Shown here: piece by piece, positions 17,825-26,351 of the stretch
Numbering within the stretch: position 1 is the stretch's first letter
How the letters are laid out: every line of letters begins with the position of its first letter
NCBI GenBank assembly: GCA_001787755.1
Contig: MFYJ01000013.1
Span: forward strand, 83,130 to 147,129
Reading direction: 5' to 3'
Source: Candidatus Peribacteria bacterium RIFOXYB1_FULL_54_35
GTDB lineage: Bacteria; Patescibacteriota; Gracilibacteria; Peribacterales; Peribacteraceae
Length of the DNA stretch: 64,000 bases
Translations under genes and position numbers: made by a program
The notes under the pieces: model-generated
Database searches by the model: none
What the model was told of the DNA's origin: nothing
Seen by the model: only the letters and a program-made list of their open reading frames with translations

Positions 17825-17853
17825 ATTTAACTACTTTTATTTATGCATGTCAA
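17825..17853 (-). promoter_or_regulatory. Sigma70-type promoter TTGACA-N17-TTAAAT
   Basis: On the minus strand TTGACA (17853-17848) is followed by 17 bases and TTAAAT (17830-17825), with about 20 bases from the probable transcription start to the ATG at 17800. It is the best -35 match I noticed in the array region. Confidence 0.55.
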
Positions 17854-17881
17854 CAATGAGGGCAAGGTTTTTAAGGAACGG

Positions 17882-17952
17882 TCCAGAAGGCAGTGGGCAG
17901 AAGGCAGAAGGCAGTTTAAAATTACTGCCTACTGACTTCTGTCTTCCTGTCC
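17882..17952. repeat. Family B hairpin upstream of array copy 10
   Basis: CAGAAGGCAGTGGGCAGAAG words pair with CTGCCTACTGACTTCTG around a TTTAAAATTA loop. It is related to 331-401. Confidence 0.75.
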
Positions 17953-19638
17953 ATGCAAAAGGTCTGCTCCCAATGCTCGGCCCCCTTCGAGGTCACGGAA
18001 GCCGATCTGGCATTCTACGAGAGAATATCCCCGGGATTCGGCGGAAAGAGCTTCCCCCTCCTTCCCCCGACACTCTGCCCGGACTGCCGCAACATGCGGC
18101 GCCTGGCATTCCGCAATGAGCGCTGCCTCTACAGGCGCACATGTGATCTCACCGGGAAACCTCTCCTCTCCATCTACAACACCGATGTCTCCTTCCCCGT
18201 GTACAGCTACGACGCATGGTGGGGGGACGACTGGGACGCGCTCTCCTATGGGAGGGAGTTCGATCCCGCCCGTCCGTTCTTTGAGCAGTTCGAAAAACTC
18301 TTCCGCTGCGTACCGAGACTCGGGATAGTGACAGGGCACAACGAGAACTGCGACTACTGCAATTACACGAATTATTCAAAAAGCTCGTACCTCTGCTTCG
18401 GATGCCACAACGTCGACCACTGCTTCCACAACTGGCGCACACACTGGTGCGAGCACTGTGTGGACTGCCTGCAGCTCAACAAATGCACCCTCTGCTACGA
18501 GTGCATAGACTGCGACGAATGCTACAACCTGCGCTTCTCACAGGACTGTTCCACCTGTAGTGATTCCTCCTTCCTCTACGACTGTAAGGGATGCACGCAC
18601 TGCGTTGGCTGTGTGGGCCTCCGCAACAGAGAGTACTGCCTCTTTAACGAACAGCTCGATGAGCAAACATATGCACAGAAAATGAAGCAGCTGCAACTCC
18701 ATACGCCGGACGGGATAGAGAAGACACGGATGAAATTCGAAGAGTATAAGCAGGGAAAGCCACACCGGAACCTTTTCATCTCCAACTCGGAGAACGTGAG
18801 CGGCGACCACATCTGCGACAGCCACAATCTTCACGAGTGCTACCACGTGAAGCGCGCAGAAGACTGCAGTTACCTGGAGTCGTGCGAGGATATTCGTGAC
18901 AGCATGGATAGCTCCTTCAGCGGATGGCCCGCGGAACTTGTATACGAGACGATGAGTGCGGGCGTCACCTGCTATAACTTCCTCTTCTGCACGGCAAGCT
19001 GGAGCTGCAGTAACCTCATCTACTGCGACAACTGCCACCACAGCAGCGATCTCTTCGGATGCATAGGCCTGAGGAAGAAAAACCGGTACTGCATCCTCAA
19101 TAAGCAGTACACCAAAGAGGGATACGAGGAGCTTGTTCCAAAGGTGATTGCGCACATGCAATCCAGTGGGGAATGGGGGCAGTTCTTCCCGCAATGCTTA
19201 AGCCCGCACGCGTACAACGAAACGATTGCGAACGGGTACTACCCTCTCACAGAAACAGAAGCGAACAGCCGGGGCTGGGGGTGGAGAGAAGAAACGGATG
19301 AAATGCCAAAGATGGAGAAGGTCATTCCAGGTGACAGCCTCCCGAAAACTATCGACCAGACACCTGATGACGTGCTGAACTGGGCTATTCTCTGCAGAAT
19401 CTCAACTCGTCCCTTCAAGATCATTAAGCAGGAACTGGAGTTCTACCGCCAGATGCAGCTCCCTCTCCCACGCCTGCATCCGGACGAGCGGTACCGACGA
19501 AGGATGGCATGCAGGAATCCCCGGAAACTGTGGCAGAGGAAGTGTCCAAAGTGCGGGAAGGAGATGCAGACGACGTACGCTCCGGAAAGACCTGAGACTG
19601 TGTATTGCGAAGCTTGTTACCTTTCTGAGGTGTATTGA
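17953..19638 (+). CDS. Array copy 10: Cys-rich zinc-ribbon protein
   Basis: This 561-residue copy starts MQKVCSQC. N1 is CSQC...CPDC. N2 keeps one cysteine (CDLTGKPL...VYSYDAWWG). C1 is CRIS...HPDERY, and C2 is CPKC...CEAC. The first module is especially Cys-rich (CEHCVDCLQLNKCTLCYECIDC). The N-terminal DNA is less similar to copies 2-6 (ITEADLAFYERISPGFGG) and its upstream spacer is family B, so it belongs with copy 1 in spacer type. No TATACT box is visible at the usual place. The function is unknown. Confidence 0.95.
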   Translation: MQKVCSQCSAPFEVTEADLAFYERISPGFGGKSFPLLPPTLCPDCRNMRRLAFRNERCLYRRTCDLTGKPLLSIYNTDVSFPVYSYDAWWGDDWDALSYGREFDPARPFFEQFEKLFRCVPRLGIVTGHNENCDYCNYTNYSKSSYLCFGCHNVDHCFHNWRTHWCEHCVDCLQLNKCTLCYECIDCDECYNLRFSQDCSTCSDSSFLYDCKGCTHCVGCVGLRNREYCLFNEQLDEQTYAQKMKQLQLHTPDGIEKTRMKFEEYKQGKPHRNLFISNSENVSGDHICDSHNLHECYHVKRAEDCSYLESCEDIRDSMDSSFSGWPAELVYETMSAGVTCYNFLFCTASWSCSNLIYCDNCHHSSDLFGCIGLRKKNRYCILNKQYTKEGYEELVPKVIAHMQSSGEWGQFFPQCLSPHAYNETIANGYYPLTETEANSRGWGWREETDEMPKMEKVIPGDSLPKTIDQTPDDVLNWAILCRISTRPFKIIKQELEFYRQMQLPLPRLHPDERYRRRMACRNPRKLWQRKCPKCGKEMQTTYAPERPETVYCEACYLSEVY

Positions 19639-19700
19639 AGCGGTAAGCAGGGGGCGGGCAGCGGTAAGCTGCTTACCGCTTATCGCTTTCCGCTTGCCGT
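19639..19700. repeat. Family A-like hairpin with a 21-base perfect palindrome
   Basis: AGCGGTAAGC-T-GCTTACCGCT forms a perfect 10-bp stem within iterated GCGG/CCGC words. Confidence 0.8.
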
Positions 19701-19702
19701 TG

Positions 19703-19708
19703 TATACT
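19703..19708 (+). promoter_or_regulatory. -10 element TATACT of array copy 11
   Basis: TATACT lies 9 bases before the ATG at 19718. Confidence 0.7.
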
Positions 19709-19717
19709 TCAAAACTC

Positions 19718-21415
19718 ATGCACAAGACCTGTGCCCACTGCTCGGCATCGTTCGAAATCACCGATGACGATCTCGCGTACTACAGCAAAATCTCGCCTGT
19801 GTTCCCTTCGACTGAGCTCAGGGCAGGCTACGGAAAGAACTACCCTGTCCCACCACCGACACACTGTCCGCAATGCCGTCAGCAGCGCCGCTACGCAATC
19901 CGCAATGAGCGCAATTTGCACAGACGGAACTGTGCTATGTGCAAGAGAAACATTCTTTCGATGTACTCTCAGGACAAACCCTTCACGGTGTTCTGCCCGG
20001 AATGCTGGTGGGGGAACAAATGGCACGGAGCTGACTATGGAAGGGGCATTGACTTCGGAAGACCGTTCTTCGAGCAGTTTGCCGAACTGCAGCGCAGCGT
20101 TCCGCGCATCAGCCTGTACCTGGTGAACTCGGAGAACTGTGACTTCTGCAACTTCGTTGGCGATTGTAAAAGCTGCTACCTGACGTTTGGCTCCGTCTAC
20201 TCTGAGGATTGCCTGTACGGATCGGCGTACTACTCCAAAAACTGCGTCGACAGCCTCGTCACTCGTGAGTGTGAACTCAGCTATGAGTGCTCGGATTGCA
20301 GGAAACTCTACCGGTGCCTGTTCTGTCAGGACTGTTACGGCTCAGACCACCTCCTCTACTGCTACGACATGCAGGGGTGCAGCGAGTGCATCGCCTGCGC
20401 AGGACTCCGGAACAAGCAGTACTACATTGGGAACACACCATTCTCCAAAAGTGAATATGAGGAAAGGAAGAGAAAGATCGACCTCTGCAGCGCGGCACAG
20501 ACAGAGAAACTCCGGAAGCAACTGGAGAGTATCAAGCTCGGCATTGTCCGCCATTACATGCCAAGTACCAACGTGCAGAACGTGAGCGGCACGCACATCT
20601 ACAACTCCAAGAACACATTCCAGTCATTCTACGTGGACCGCTGTGAAGACTGCGCGTACTGCATGCAGGTGGTGGATCTGAAGGATTGCCACGACAACAA
20701 CTACACGGAAGAGAATGAGCTCTGCTATGAGTACCTCGGCATGTACGGGGCGAAGAACACGTTCTTCTCCAACTTCTGCCGCCATACCTACGGGGTGTGC
20801 TGCTCCGACTACTGCATCAACAGCAAGTACCTCTTTGGCTGCTCCGGAATGCGTGATAAGGACTACTGCATCTTCAACAAACCGTACACGAAGGAGCAGT
20901 ACGAAGAACTGGTCCCAAAGCTCATAGCGCACATGCAAGCCACAAAGGAATGGGGGGAGTTCTTCCCTACCGCTATTTCTCCTTTCTGCTACAACGAGAC
21001 TGTCGCCCAGGAATACTTCCCTCTCACGAAGGATCAGGCATTGGGTAAGGGATACCGATGGCAGGATACGAAAGACGACATGCCTGAAGTGCAGAAAGTG
21101 ATTGCTGCAAGAGAGCTTCCTGCCGCCATCGAGGATATTCCCGACGATGTGCTGCACTGGGCCATACGATGCGAGGCAACCGGCAGACCTTTTAAGATCA
21201 TCAGGCAGGAACTGGACTTCTACCGTCAGATGCGGCTCCCCCTCCCTCACCTCCATCCGGATGAGCGCCACAGGAGAAGACTCTCGCTCAGAAATCCGCG
21301 AAAGCTTTGGCCGAGAACATGCGGAAAGTGCGGGGAGGAGATACAGACCACATACGCACCCGAGAGACCGGAGAAAGTGTATTGTGAAGCTTGTTACCTC
21401 TCTGAGGTGTATTAG
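19718..21415 (+). CDS. Array copy 11: Cys-rich zinc-ribbon protein with an in-frame REP insertion
   Basis: This copy has 565 residues from MHKTCAHC. N1 (CAHC...CPQC) and N2 (CAMC...CPEC) are intact, C1 is CEAT...HPDERH, and C2 is CGKC...CEAC. Between SPVF and GKNYP the protein has nine extra residues (PSTELRAGY) that no other copy has; their DNA (19805-19831) is a CCTTCGACTGAGCTCAGG element of the kind found between genes here. The frame is kept and the insert lies in the N1 linker between the two cysteine pairs, so it lengthens a loop without removing a ligand. Its stop lies in a hairpin shared with the convergent TrmB gene. The function is unknown. Confidence 0.95.
   Translation: MHKTCAHCSASFEITDDDLAYYSKISPVFPSTELRAGYGKNYPVPPPTHCPQCRQQRRYAIRNERNLHRRNCAMCKRNILSMYSQDKPFTVFCPECWWGNKWHGADYGRGIDFGRPFFEQFAELQRSVPRISLYLVNSENCDFCNFVGDCKSCYLTFGSVYSEDCLYGSAYYSKNCVDSLVTRECELSYECSDCRKLYRCLFCQDCYGSDHLLYCYDMQGCSECIACAGLRNKQYYIGNTPFSKSEYEERKRKIDLCSAAQTEKLRKQLESIKLGIVRHYMPSTNVQNVSGTHIYNSKNTFQSFYVDRCEDCAYCMQVVDLKDCHDNNYTEENELCYEYLGMYGAKNTFFSNFCRHTYGVCCSDYCINSKYLFGCSGMRDKDYCIFNKPYTKEQYEELVPKLIAHMQATKEWGEFFPTAISPFCYNETVAQEYFPLTKDQALGKGYRWQDTKDDMPEVQKVIAARELPAAIEDIPDDVLHWAIRCEATGRPFKIIRQELDFYRQMRLPLPHLHPDERHRRRLSLRNPRKLWPRTCGKCGEEIQTTYAPERPEKVYCEACYLSEVY
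19804..19828. repeat. REP-like palindrome inserted in the coding region of array copy 11
   Basis: The core CCTTCGACTGAGCTCAGG matches the inverted form of the CCTGAGC...TCGAAGG elements at 6784, 15752 and 41110. Twenty-seven bases are added in frame. Confidence 0.75.
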
Positions 21416-21450
21416 CGGTTAGCGTGTAGCGACTAGCCGCTCATCGCTCA
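21412..21450. terminator. Family A hairpin containing the stop codons of two convergent genes
   Basis: TAGCGGTTAGCG...CTAGCCGCTCATCGC forms an imperfect stem. Copy 11 stops at 21413-21415 and the minus-strand TrmB gene stops at 21421-21419, both inside the left arm. It is a likely bidirectional terminator, although no T-run is present. Confidence 0.55.
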
Positions 21451-22219
21451 TCACCGCCGCCCCCCACATCACCTCAAACCATGCCCGGAACGTATCTGCC
21501 AGGTGCTTGTTCTCTATGCGCACGATGGTTTTCTCGTCATCGAAGGCAAAGAGAGCAACCGTATTACCAAAGACGACCGTGTCGGTATCGAAGCTGATTC
21601 CTTTTGGAAGAAGGCGGACATCGTAGCCCTCATGCATTGGAACCTCTTTGAGGTATTTCCTCGACCCTTCGTTATCCACAAGTAAATCACGACCCCGGAT
21701 GATTGCGTCTTCCCCGAAAAGAATGGTGACAATGTTTCCTCCGAATGTTTTGTAGGAGACCTCCGGGTTGTAGATGCCAACAAACTCCTGTACGAGGATC
21801 TCGCGGTACACCTGGCGCATCCCGCTGAGACCGCTGAGGGTCGTCACCCGCGGCGTACTTGGGAGCGGTGCCTTCATGTTATCCAACAGTGGCAATGCCC
21901 CTTCCACCAGAGGGCGCAGATCTTCCAGTTTCTGCACACGATCCTCCAGGTACCCGAGTAGCCGCTTCGGTGACTCCGCCACAAAGTGGATGATCTTCCC
22001 GCGCTCAATTTCGGACACAAGTCCCCTCTCTTTGAGCTCCCGAAGAATGAGGTACGTGTGGCTGCGCGACTGGCGTGCTGCTTTCGCGACGGTACTCGCA
22101 CGCGCCATCTTGAGCGGCAGCAACGCGAGATATATTTCAATCTCCTTGTCTTCCAGCCCCAGCTGCCTGAGGAGCGGGCGGATTGCCTGCGTGCCGGAGA
22201 TATGTGGTGAGGTGGTCAT
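21419..22219 (-). CDS. TrmB-family transcriptional regulator
   Basis: This protein has 266 residues from MTTSPHISG. The N-terminal winged helix (LRQLGLEDKEIEIYLALLPLKMARASTVAKAARQSRSHTYLILRELKERGLV) is typical of TrmB proteins, followed by a coiled segment and a larger effector or dimerisation domain. The open frame runs 25 codons further upstream through REP-like sequence, so I place the start at the first ATG after it. The last residues (MSDERLVATR) are encoded by the intergenic hairpin. It is divergent from the small membrane protein gene at 22496, and the 276-base gap between them holds a near-perfect 20-bp palindrome, a likely operator for autoregulation and for the membrane-protein/copy 12 operon. 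The effector is unknown. Confidence 0.8.
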   Translation of the reverse strand: MTTSPHISGTQAIRPLLRQLGLEDKEIEIYLALLPLKMARASTVAKAARQSRSHTYLILRELKERGLVSEIERGKIIHFVAESPKRLLGYLEDRVQKLEDLRPLVEGALPLLDNMKAPLPSTPRVTTLSGLSGMRQVYREILVQEFVGIYNPEVSYKTFGGNIVTILFGEDAIIRGRDLLVDNEGSRKYLKEVPMHEGYDVRLLPKGISFDTDTVVFGNTVALFAFDDEKTIVRIENKHLADTFRAWFEVMWGAAVMSDERLVATR

Positions 22220-22239
22220 AGTATGCAAAGGTGCAAAGC

Positions 22240-22345
22240 ACGTCATCCCGAGCGTCACCCTGAGCGGAGCCGAAGGGCGAGGGCCGACTGTCATCCTGAG
22301 GTGCGACCCCGAGCGCAGCGAGGGGGAGCCTCGAAGGATAAGTCG
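22240..22345. repeat. Cluster of REP-like elements
   Basis: The cluster contains CATCCCGAGCG, CCCTGAGCGGAGCCGAAGGGCGAGGG and GACCCCGAGCGCAGCGAGGGGG in succession, all variations of the CTGAGC...TCGAAGG palindrome. Confidence 0.7.
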
Positions 22346-22381
22346 GCCACCTCACCATGACATGCAGACCCCCGGAGGATG

Positions 22382-22401
22382 TTGTCTATAATTGTAGACA
22401 A
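22382..22401. promoter_or_regulatory. Candidate TrmB operator, 20-bp palindrome
   Basis: TTGTCTATAATTGTAGACAA is palindromic with one mismatched pair. A related half-site, TTAGACAATTTTAGAT, lies at about 22459-22475. It sits between the divergent TrmB and membrane-protein genes. Confidence 0.6.
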
Positions 22402-22495
22402 TTTATCTTCTAATGTAAATAGAGACCTAATATAAGCCTATACTATTTGTATAAATACATTAGACAATTTTAGATACCTCCGTCAATATGCTCCT

Positions 22496-22924
22496 GTGAA
22501 TCCGCTCCAGAGCTCCATGGCTCTCACCATTCTCGGCTACTTCACCTACCATATCTTCCAGAAGTCGGTTCCTGCCGGAGTACATCCGATTGCCGCCATC
22601 ATCATGGCGTACGGAATGGGGCTGCTCTTCGGCCTTGTACTCCTGTTCCTCACAGGAGATCCCGCAACGGCGCTTCGAACCTCCAGATACGCCAACTGGG
22701 CAGTGTATGGCATAGGGCTTTCCGTCTTCGTCATGGAAACAGGATTCCTGCTCTCGTACAGGAACGGCTGGAACATGAGCACCGGCGTCACCGTGTGCAA
22801 TGTGGTGGTCATCCTGCTACTCATACCCATCGGCACCATCTTTTTCCGCGAGTATTTGAACATAGCCAATATGCTCGGTATCTTCCTGTGTATTGCAGGA
22901 CTTCTTCTCCTTCACACACCATAA
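22496..22924 (+). CDS. Small EamA/DMT-like membrane protein (4 TM)
   Basis: This 142-residue protein has four predicted hydrophobic helices (about 8-24, 30-50, 68-88 and 95-140) and ends YLNIANMLGIFLCIAGLLLLHTP, like the last helices of a DMT/EamA half-transporter or a small multidrug-resistance protein. It is about half the usual EamA length, so it would have to dimerise. I use the GTG at 22496; an ATG at 22517 is the alternative. Array copy 12 begins two bases after its stop, so the two are co-transcribed. It is the only case in the window where an array copy is in an operon with another gene. The substrate is unknown. Confidence 0.75.
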   Translation: MNPLQSSMALTILGYFTYHIFQKSVPAGVHPIAAIIMAYGMGLLFGLVLLFLTGDPATALRTSRYANWAVYGIGLSVFVMETGFLLSYRNGWNMSTGVTVCNVVVILLLIPIGTIFFREYLNIANMLGIFLCIAGLLLLHTP

Positions 22925-22926
22925 GT

Positions 22927-24606
22927 ATGCAACAAACATGCGCACAGTGCTCGGCAGCGTTCAGCGTTCACAATGAGGATCTGCAAATGCTCGATGAGCT
23001 CTCTCCCGTCATCGGAGGAGTGAAGCTGAGCCTCCCCTCCCCGACCATGTGCCCGGACTGCAGACTGCAACGAAGACAGGCACATGTGAACCACGTAAAC
23101 CTCTACGAGAGAACATGCGATCTTTCCGGAGCACCCATCATCTCCAATACGCACCCCTCTGCCCCATACACGGTGTACGACCAGGAAGTCTGGTACAGCG
23201 ACAAATGGGATGCACATAAGTACCAGAGAAAGTACGACTTCTCCCGACCGTTCTTTGAGCAACTCAAGGAACTGATAGATGAGGTACCACGACCAAATCT
23301 GATGACCGGATACGAATTCGATGAGAACTGCGACTACACAAACTACGCCGGGAAGAACAAGGACTGTTACCTGATATTTGACAGTGATGAGAATCGGGAC
23401 TGCTTCTACAGCTACAGCCTAAACCACTGTGTCAATTGCGTCGGGTGCTACAGGACCCGCAAGTCGGAACTCTGTTACGAGTGCGTCGACTGCGTGAAGT
23501 GTTACGGCTCTGCGTACCTGCAAGACTGCGATAACTGTGCCGACTCGGTCTTCCTCAAAAATTGCACGGGATGCAAGAACTGTCTGATGTGCAGCAACAT
23601 CAAGAATAAAGAGTACTGGGTGGAGAATAAGCCCGTCGGCAAAGAAGAATTCGGAAAGCTCCGCGCAATGCTGGGCAGCCACTCGGCGGTGGAATCCGCA
23701 AGAGGACGGTTCGAGAAACTGAAGCTTGAATTCCCGCAGAAGTATATGCACGGCGTACAGAATGAAGATGTGGAAGGCGATTACCTGGTGAACTGCAAAA
23801 ATGCCTTCAACTGTTTCGACAGCGAAGACTTGTGGGACTGCAGATACGTCTATCAGGGCTTCATGCCACTGAAGACCTGCATGGACATCCACGAGTGCGG
23901 TGAAGGAGAACGGTTGTACGAATGCTCCGTGGCAGGCTATGAGATCAACAGTTGCTGCTTCTGCAACCACACGCTCGCCAATATGAGCGACATGCTCTAC
24001 TGCTCACTCTGCCACCACTCAAACCACTGCTTCGGATGTGTGGGCCTGCGCCGAAAGAAATACTGCATTCTCAATAAGCAGCACAGCAAAGAGGAGTACG
24101 AGGAGCTGGTACCCAAGATTGTGGAACACATGCGCGGCACCGGAGAGTGGGGCGAGTTCTTCCCTGTCTCCATTGCCACATACGCGTACAACGAAACCAT
24201 CGCGCAGGATTACTACCCTCTCACGAAAGATGAGGTGAAACGCAGGGGCTGGCAGTGGTTTGATGATGTGGAGAAGAAGGAGCAGAAAACGGGAGAGCCT
24301 GCGGAACTTCCGGACAGCATAGATGACACCCCCGAAGATATATGCGGAAAGATCCTGACCTGCGAGGAATCCGGGAGGCAGTACAAAGTTATCCCGCAGG
24401 AACTGGAATTTCATAAGAAACTGCACGTACCGCTCCCCCGTACCAGCTTCTTCAAGCGGTACAGAAACCAGCTCGCCATGCGGAACAAGCGCATCCTCCA
24501 CAATAGGAAATGTGACAAGTGCGGTGCAGCCATTCGTACGAGTTACCAACCAGGCCGGCCCGAGCAAATATACTGCGAACCCTGCTACCAGGAATCACTG
24601 AGTTAG
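22927..24606 (+). CDS. Array copy 12: divergent Cys-rich zinc-ribbon protein in an operon with a membrane protein
   Basis: This copy has 559 residues from MQQTCAQC. The ATG follows the TAA of the preceding gene after two bases (TAAGTATG), so the upstream open frame to 22795 is not used. N1 is CAQC...CPDC. N2 keeps one cysteine (CDLSGAPI...YDQEVWYS). C1 has changed completely (CEESGRQY...TSFFKRYRNQ), and C2 is CDKC...CEPC with an unusual tail YQESLS instead of YLxEVY. It is the most divergent C terminus in the array and seems outside the gene-conversion group. The function is unknown. Confidence 0.95.
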   Translation: MQQTCAQCSAAFSVHNEDLQMLDELSPVIGGVKLSLPSPTMCPDCRLQRRQAHVNHVNLYERTCDLSGAPIISNTHPSAPYTVYDQEVWYSDKWDAHKYQRKYDFSRPFFEQLKELIDEVPRPNLMTGYEFDENCDYTNYAGKNKDCYLIFDSDENRDCFYSYSLNHCVNCVGCYRTRKSELCYECVDCVKCYGSAYLQDCDNCADSVFLKNCTGCKNCLMCSNIKNKEYWVENKPVGKEEFGKLRAMLGSHSAVESARGRFEKLKLEFPQKYMHGVQNEDVEGDYLVNCKNAFNCFDSEDLWDCRYVYQGFMPLKTCMDIHECGEGERLYECSVAGYEINSCCFCNHTLANMSDMLYCSLCHHSNHCFGCVGLRRKKYCILNKQHSKEEYEELVPKIVEHMRGTGEWGEFFPVSIATYAYNETIAQDYYPLTKDEVKRRGWQWFDDVEKKEQKTGEPAELPDSIDDTPEDICGKILTCEESGRQYKVIPQELEFHKKLHVPLPRTSFFKRYRNQLAMRNKRILHNRKCDKCGAAIRTSYQPGRPEQIYCEPCYQESLS

Positions 24607-24609
24607 TTG

Positions 24610-24615
24610 TACAAT
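24610..24615 (+). promoter_or_regulatory. -10 element TACAAT of array copy 13
   Basis: TACAAT lies 9 bases before the ATG at 24625, only four bases after the stop of copy 12, so this very short spacer still carries its own -10 box. Confidence 0.6.
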
Positions 24616-24624
24616 GTCGCTCCA

Positions 24625-26316
24625 ATGCTGAAGACATGCGCTCAGTGCGGTTCGGCCTTCGACATCACCGACGAAGATCTCGCTCTCCTCGACAAAGTTT
24701 CTCCCGTTGTCGGGGATAAAAAGTTCGCACTCCCTCCCCCGACCATGTGTTTTCACTGCCGCCTGCAGAGACGGCTGGCCTTCTATAATGCCCGATCGCT
24801 GTATCACCGGAAGTGTGATCTCACAAAGCAACCAATTGTCTCAATCTATTCACCAGACAAACCATTCACGGTATATGAGCGCCGCGCATGGTATGGCGAT
24901 GGATGGGACCCCCTGGAGTATGGAATGGATTTTGATTTTAGCAGGCCGTTCTGTGATCAGTTCCGAGCACTGATGGAAACCGTGCCGCTTCTTTCATTGG
25001 CAGTATTAAGCGATAACGTGAATAGTGAATTTACCAATGATAACCTGGCACTGAAAAATTGCTACCTTATTTTTGATGGTGAGCGTGCAGAAGAGTGCCT
25101 GTACGGACACACTTTTGCCGGCATAAAATCCTGCCTGGATTTTGTAGTTTTAACCGACTGTGAGCTGTGTTACGAGTGCATACACTGCGAGAATTGCTAC
25201 AATTGTAAATATGCCCGATACAGCATCAACTGCAGCGATAGCTGGTTTTTAAGAGATTGTATCAGCTGCAAATATTGCTTTGGGTGCGCAAATTTGCGGC
25301 AGAGAAAATTTTGTATCTTCAATGAACAGAAGACAAAAGAAGAATATGGAGCGTTCATGCGGCAGTTTCAAACTTCATCCTTTCCCGCAGCCCAGGAGAT
25401 GAAGAAGAAATCCGATGCCTTCTCTCTCACACAACCAGTTAAAGCAGTACGGGGCGAGCAGAACATTGACGTCATGGGAGATAATATCTACCAGTCCAAA
25501 GATTCATCATCCTGCTTTGACTGCTATAGAATGCAGGATTGCCAGTACTGCACCGATTGCCTTGTCGGCGCCAAAGATTGCTGCGATATCCATATTTGGG
25601 GTGACGCAATGGAACTCAGCTACAACTGCTGCGTTGCCGGCGTCCGGGTGCGGAACCTGCTCAGCTGCTACTACGTTTCGGAAGGATGCGATAATGTATT
25701 CTATTCAATCTACTGCAGCCGGCAGAGCCGGAATCTGTTCGGATGCATCGGCCTGAGGCATAAGAGCAACTGCATCTTCAATAAGCAGTACAGCAATGAA
25801 GAATTTGAGCAACTCGCACAGAAAATTATTGAGCACATGCAGCGCACAGGTGAGTGGGGGGAGTTCTTCCCTCCCACCATCTCTTCATTCGGCTATAACG
25901 AAACCATGGCACAAACCTTCTTCCCTCTGGAAAAAAAAGAAGTACTAGCACGCGGATGGCAGTGGGGTGACTTCGAGGCACCGGTGGAAGCCGATCGTAC
26001 GATCAGGACAAGCCAGTTGCCCGACGATGCGAATGATACCCCGGATGACGTGCTCAACTGGGCTCTCCTCTGCGAAGTGACCGGAAAGCCTTTCAAAATC
26101 ATCAAACAGGAACTGCAATTCTATAGAGATCACCGGTTACCGCTCCCCCGCCGCCACCCGAACCAGCGCCACGCTGACCGGTACGGATTCAAGAACCCAT
26201 ACAGGCTCTGGAACCGCGCATGTGCCCATTGCAGGAAGCCGATAACCACAAGCTACGCACCCGAGCGGCCGGAGAAGGTGCTCTGCGAGGAATGCTATTT
26301 AAAAGAGGTGTACTAG
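24625..26316 (+). CDS. Array copy 13: Cys-rich zinc-ribbon protein
   Basis: This copy has 563 residues from MLKTCAQC; a TTG at 24607 would add six codons but would lie between the -10 box and the ATG. N1 is CAQC...CFHC, and N2 keeps one cysteine (CDLTKQPI...YERRAWYG). C1 is CEVT...HPNQRH and C2 is CAHC...CEEC. Base composition is visibly more A/T-rich in the middle (about 25000-25350) than in neighbouring copies. No hairpin separates it from copy 12. The function is unknown. Confidence 0.95.
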   Translation: MLKTCAQCGSAFDITDEDLALLDKVSPVVGDKKFALPPPTMCFHCRLQRRLAFYNARSLYHRKCDLTKQPIVSIYSPDKPFTVYERRAWYGDGWDPLEYGMDFDFSRPFCDQFRALMETVPLLSLAVLSDNVNSEFTNDNLALKNCYLIFDGERAEECLYGHTFAGIKSCLDFVVLTDCELCYECIHCENCYNCKYARYSINCSDSWFLRDCISCKYCFGCANLRQRKFCIFNEQKTKEEYGAFMRQFQTSSFPAAQEMKKKSDAFSLTQPVKAVRGEQNIDVMGDNIYQSKDSSSCFDCYRMQDCQYCTDCLVGAKDCCDIHIWGDAMELSYNCCVAGVRVRNLLSCYYVSEGCDNVFYSIYCSRQSRNLFGCIGLRHKSNCIFNKQYSNEEFEQLAQKIIEHMQRTGEWGEFFPPTISSFGYNETMAQTFFPLEKKEVLARGWQWGDFEAPVEADRTIRTSQLPDDANDTPDDVLNWALLCEVTGKPFKIIKQELQFYRDHRLPLPRRHPNQRHADRYGFKNPYRLWNRACAHCRKPITTSYAPERPEKVLCEECYLKEVY

Positions 26317-26351
26317 CAACTAGCCGTTAACCGCTATGCGCTACCCGCTTA
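26315..26351. repeat. Degenerate family A sequence between convergent genes
   Basis: Thirty-five bases of CTAGCCGTTAACCGCTATGCGCTACCCGC words separate copy 13 from the convergent TrmB gene. Confidence 0.5.
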
